From Clostridiales bacterium (GTDB taxonomy: Bacteria; Bacillota; Clostridia; Saccharofermentanales; Saccharofermentanaceae), in NCBI GenBank assembly GCA_017615325.1, contig JAGAAI010000049.1, positions 1 through 64,000 of the forward strand: a DNA stretch of 64,000 bases, read 5' to 3'. The notes beneath the pieces were generated by a model, which saw only the letters and a program-made list of their open reading frames with translations, did no database searches and was not told the DNA's origin. Position numbers and translations under genes: made by a program. Below, in pieces: positions 60,812-64,000 of this stretch (its first letter is position 1; each line of letters begins with the position of its first letter).

Positions 60812-61513
60812 ATGGACTATTCAAGATTTGAAGAGGCTTTGGGTTATAAATTCAAAGATATCACTCTTCTGGAGACCGCCTTTACACATACGACGTATGT
60901 TTTCGAGAACGGCGGTGAGCATTATGAGTCGAATCAGAGGCTTGAATTCATAGGTGATGCGGTAATGGACGTTGTTGTCGGCAGACTCCTCTATGACTTG
61001 AAGCCTATGGCCGGCGAAGGCTATCTTACCAAGATGCGCGCAACAGTTGTGTGTGAGCAGTCTTTTGCAGAGGTTGCAAGGAAACTGGAACTCGGAAAGT
61101 ACCTGAAACTCGGAAAGGGCGAAGCCCAAAGCGGCGGTGCTGATAAGGCGTCATCCCTTGCAGACTGTTTTGAGTCGGTTGTTGCTGCCGTTTATTTCGA
61201 TGGCGGCTTTGATGCAGCTTTTGATGTCGTATCGAAAAATCTGGCCGAGACGATACAAAAGGCCATAAACGGTGAGATATTCCTTGATTATAAGAGCAGA
61301 CTCCTTGAGATCGCCCAGATGAAGGGCAATCAGCATGAGATCTCCTTTAAGATCCTTGATGAGAGGGGCCCGGCTCATAATATCGAGTTCGAATGCGCGG
61401 TTTATGCGGATGAGGTGTTCCTGGCTAAAGCCTGCGGACACAGCAAGAAAGAAGCAGAGCAGCTTTGCGCCAAGGAAGCCATTAACAAGTACAACGAGCT
61501 TTTTAATGGCTGA
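60812..61513 (+). CDS. rnc: ribonuclease III
   Basis: This 233-residue double-strand-specific RNase has the NQRLEFIGDAVMD signature near residue 40 and a second catalytic Asp/Glu in ADCFESVVAAVYFDGG. The C-terminal dsRNA-binding domain (about 155-230) ends with GHSKKEAEQLCAKEAI. It processes rRNA. The ATG has GTTAGGGGGAC upstream. smc follows after 53 bp. Confidence 0.95.
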   Translation: MDYSRFEEALGYKFKDITLLETAFTHTTYVFENGGEHYESNQRLEFIGDAVMDVVVGRLLYDLKPMAGEGYLTKMRATVVCEQSFAEVARKLELGKYLKLGKGEAQSGGADKASSLADCFESVVAAVYFDGGFDAAFDVVSKNLAETIQKAINGEIFLDYKSRLLEIAQMKGNQHEISFKILDERGPAHNIEFECAVYADEVFLAKACGHSKKEAEQLCAKEAINKYNELFNG

Positions 61514-61566
61514 TATGAGCCCTTTCTTCTATATATTCGCGCGCAAATGTGGTACAATCAGTCGTT

Positions 61567-64000
61567 ATGTATTTAAAGAAACTGGAACTTCAGGGGTTTA
61601 AATCCTTCCCCGAGCATACTGTGATAGAGTTCGGCCCCGGCATGACCGCCGTGGTCGGTCCTAACGGCAGCGGTAAATCCAATATAACGGATGCCGTTCG
61701 CTGGGTCTTGGGCGAGATGAGCATCAAGACTCTGCGTGGTGGCAAGATGGAGGACGTCATCTTTAACGGCACCTCCGCCCGTAAAGCCATGAACTATGCT
61801 GAAGTTACCCTTGTCTTAGATAACTCCGACCATCGTGTCGATCTGGATTTTCCCGAGATACAGATAACAAGAAGACTCTACAGATCCGGTGAGAGCGAAT
61901 ACCAGATCAACAAGGTCAATTGCCGTCTTAAGGACATTACAGGCATGTTCCTTGACACAGGACTCGGCAAGGACGGCTATTCCATAGTTGGTCAGGGCCG
62001 TGTTGACGAGGTTTTATCCTCCAAGTCTGAAGACAGGAGAAGGATCGTAGAAGAAGCCTCCGGTATCGTCAAGTTCAAGATGCGCAAGGAAGAGGCTGAG
62101 CGTAAGCTCAATTCCACCGAGAACAATCTTATCCGCTTAAACGACATCATCGGTGAGATCGAAGGCCGTATCGAACCCTTGGGTGAGCAGGCAGAGAAGG
62201 CAAGGACTTACCATAAGGCATATGATGAACTTAAGACCAAGGAGATCTCGCTTCTCTGCGCCAAGATCAACAATGCAGAGAGCACGATGGGTGATTCATC
62301 CAAGGTAAAAGAGTCCTTAGAAGCCGATATTACCCAGAAGGAAGAGGAATTCAACAGCCTCCGTAATTCCAACAAGGAATATACGGATAAAGCAGATGCC
62401 ATAGAAGAGAAGATCGAGGAATTAAGACAGGAACTGTCTGATATCACAGAGGAAGAATATGGTCTCCGTGCCGACCAGAAGGTCTGCGCCCAGAAGAAAC
62501 TTTCCGCTGAAGAAGCCCTCAAAGCCAATGAAGAGAGCTTAGTTGAGCTCGATAATGCCGTAAAGGAATTAGAAGCAGCAAGAGAAGAACATAAGACTAA
62601 GGCAGCTTCGCTTCTTGATGAAGCCACAGCCCTTAAGGAACAGGGCGAAAACTGCGTTAAGGAGAAAGCAGATCTTGAAGCTGAGCTTGCTTCAAAAGAA
62701 GATTCCTTTAAATCTGTTAATGAGACGATCGAAGGCAAGACGAATGAGCTCTTTGAGATAAAGAGGAACATTCTGGCTGCAAAGGGCAGGATAGAGGCTT
62801 TCGATTCAAGGATCAAGGAAACCCAGGAAGATCTGGAAGAGGTCAAGTCCTCCAAGAAAGATTCCGATGAGGAGCTTAAGAAGGCTGATAAGTACTGGCA
62901 TGACATGATCTCCGGCGAGAAGGACGTCAAGTCCGATATCTCCGAAAGAGACGAGAAGATGGCAGAACTTAAGGTTAAACAGACTGAGCTCAATAAGTTT
63001 TTCGATGAGAACAACAGAAGACTTGTTGCTTTAGAGGCAAGGCTCAAGTCCCTCAAGGACTTGGAATCCCGCAAGGACGGATACCAGGAATCGGTAAAGC
63101 ACCTTGCCGAGCAGGCTTCCAAGGATAAGGAAGTGTCATCAAGGATCGTCGGCATCATAGGCGACCTCATCAACGTTGATGCCAAGTACGAGGTTGCTAT
63201 CGAGACAGCACTCGGCAATTCCATCCATAATGTGGTTACAGAGACTGAAGATGACGCATCTTACCTTATCGGCGTCCTTAAGGAGAACCGTTTGGGCAGG
63301 ATCACATTCCTTCCGAAGGAAAACATCCGCAGAAGAGACATTGCCCCTGAAGTCAAGAAGAAAGCTTCTTCCTGCAAGGGATATGTCGGCATCGCATCCG
63401 AACTCGTAAAATGTGACCGCGAACTGGAAGACATAGTCTCCAATCTTCTGGGGAAGATAATCATCTCCGAGACATTAGACGATGCCCGAGTCATTGCCCG
63501 TAAGATAGATCACTCATCGAAAGTCATATGTATAGACGGTGACTCTGTAAATCCCGGCGGATCCCTTACCGGCGGTTCTTTGAAGAACAGCGGCATCGGC
63601 ATCTTAGGCCGCCAGCGTGAGATCGATGAACTGTCCAAGAAGGTCGAGACTTATGAATCTAAGCTCGCTGATTCCGAGGAAGAGCGCCAGGATGTTGACG
63701 ATAAGATCGGTACGATAACGATCGAACTCGAGCAGTTGGCTGAGCAGCTCAAGTTCTTCTCCATGGAACGTGTGAAGGCTGAGAGCGCTTACCGGAATCT
63801 GGAAGAGAAGACCAAGGATGTTGACAATAAGATCAAGGAATTAGAGCAGGCTCTGTCTGATATGTCCAAGGAGAAGATAAAGACTGAAGACGATATAGAA
63901 GAATACGAGTCTATCGAGTCCGAACTCGAAGGATCCCTTGCCGAGTATAAGGAGACCATCGCCAAAAGAGACGAGATCAATGAAGAATACAAGGCCAAGA
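61567..64000 (+). CDS. smc: chromosome segregation protein SMC (5' part)
   Basis: The first 811 codons are present; the frame runs off the right edge. The ATPase head has Walker A GPNGSGKSN near residue 32 and LDTGLGKDGYSIVGQGRVDE. A long coiled coil (about 165-505) follows. The hinge (about 520-680) contains IGDLINVDAKYEVAIETALG and GGSLTGGS, and the returning coiled coil begins after it. SMC organises and separates chromosomes with ScpA and ScpB. It lies downstream of rnc as in many Firmicutes. Confidence 0.95.
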   Translation, partial: MYLKKLELQGFKSFPEHTVIEFGPGMTAVVGPNGSGKSNITDAVRWVLGEMSIKTLRGGKMEDVIFNGTSARKAMNYAEVTLVLDNSDHRVDLDFPEIQITRRLYRSGESEYQINKVNCRLKDITGMFLDTGLGKDGYSIVGQGRVDEVLSSKSEDRRRIVEEASGIVKFKMRKEEAERKLNSTENNLIRLNDIIGEIEGRIEPLGEQAEKARTYHKAYDELKTKEISLLCAKINNAESTMGDSSKVKESLEADITQKEEEFNSLRNSNKEYTDKADAIEEKIEELRQELSDITEEEYGLRADQKVCAQKKLSAEEALKANEESLVELDNAVKELEAAREEHKTKAASLLDEATALKEQGENCVKEKADLEAELASKEDSFKSVNETIEGKTNELFEIKRNILAAKGRIEAFDSRIKETQEDLEEVKSSKKDSDEELKKADKYWHDMISGEKDVKSDISERDEKMAELKVKQTELNKFFDENNRRLVALEARLKSLKDLESRKDGYQESVKHLAEQASKDKEVSSRIVGIIGDLINVDAKYEVAIETALGNSIHNVVTETEDDASYLIGVLKENRLGRITFLPKENIRRRDIAPEVKKKASSCKGYVGIASELVKCDRELEDIVSNLLGKIIISETLDDARVIARKIDHSSKVICIDGDSVNPGGSLTGGSLKNSGIGILGRQREIDELSKKVETYESKLADSEEERQDVDDKIGTITIELEQLAEQLKFFSMERVKAESAYRNLEEKTKDVDNKIKELEQALSDMSKEKIKTEDDIEEYESIESELEGSLAEYKETIAKRDEINEEYKAK

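Overview
The window looks like the chromosome of a Gram-positive bacterium of the class Clostridia, probably a gut or rumen anaerobe related to Oscillospirales or Saccharofermentanales (inference). The supporting signs are a recA gene with a Gram-positive LexA box (GAAC-N4-GTTC), a recA-recX pair, an FtsK/SpoIIIE translocase, a ClpE-type ATPase with an N-terminal zinc finger, purine-rich Shine-Dalgarno sites, and secreted proteins with leucine-rich repeats (LRRs) and C-terminal S-layer-homology-like (SLH-like) repeats. There are no rRNA genes, no CRISPR array and no intact insertion sequence.

Region by region: 1-8438 is an accessory-looking signalling block. It holds a bacterial PH-domain protein, a sirtuin with a histone-H1-like tail and a membrane-anchored MutS-type ATPase. 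These are followed by a run of an atypical protein kinase with a PIN-like N-terminus, a TerY-like VWA protein, a PP2C phosphatase and a coiled-coil protein. A secreted transglutaminase-like SLH protein follows (8546-10369), then an MraY-family transferase on the minus strand. From 11500 to 22172 lies housekeeping: argS, an M3 oligopeptidase, an rRNA m5C methyltransferase, tRNA-Glu, uvrA and a ClpE-like ATPase. A minus-strand pair (22268-25601) encodes a PHP phosphoesterase and a repeat-rich single-pass membrane protein.

From 25.7 to 33.0 kb there is a tandem array of LRR/SLH secreted-protein genes. It shows clear recombination damage: one gene has lost its 5' end, another is frameshifted and chimeric, leader blocks are duplicated between genes, and palindromic elements lie in the spacers. 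tRNA-Leu and initiator tRNA-Met follow. Next come an unusual double-sensor MFS-like membrane protein with a partner (33574-37413), a Xer recombinase, asd, tRNA-Ile2/Met and tRNA-Tyr, a PAP2 phosphatase, a 1556-residue BspA-like secreted protein of low GC, citrate synthase and an SDR reductase.

From 47.9 kb to the end the genes are mostly core: a membrane protein, tRNA-Trp with a palindromic terminator, proC, rnhA, a Nudix hydrolase, ftsK, pncC, murJ, recA-recX, a BrnT/BrnA toxin-antitoxin pair, rimO, pgsA, acpP, rnc and the first 811 codons of smc.

The best candidates for something undescribed are four: the PIN-kinase/VWA/PP2C module beside a sirtuin and a membrane MutS; the family of palindromic elements with a constant core and different self-complementary outer arms; a 27-bp exact repeat that twice marks remnants of the secreted-protein family; and the conserved cysteine pattern in the SLH-like repeats. 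All functional statements come from reading the sequence and from general family knowledge; no database search was run.
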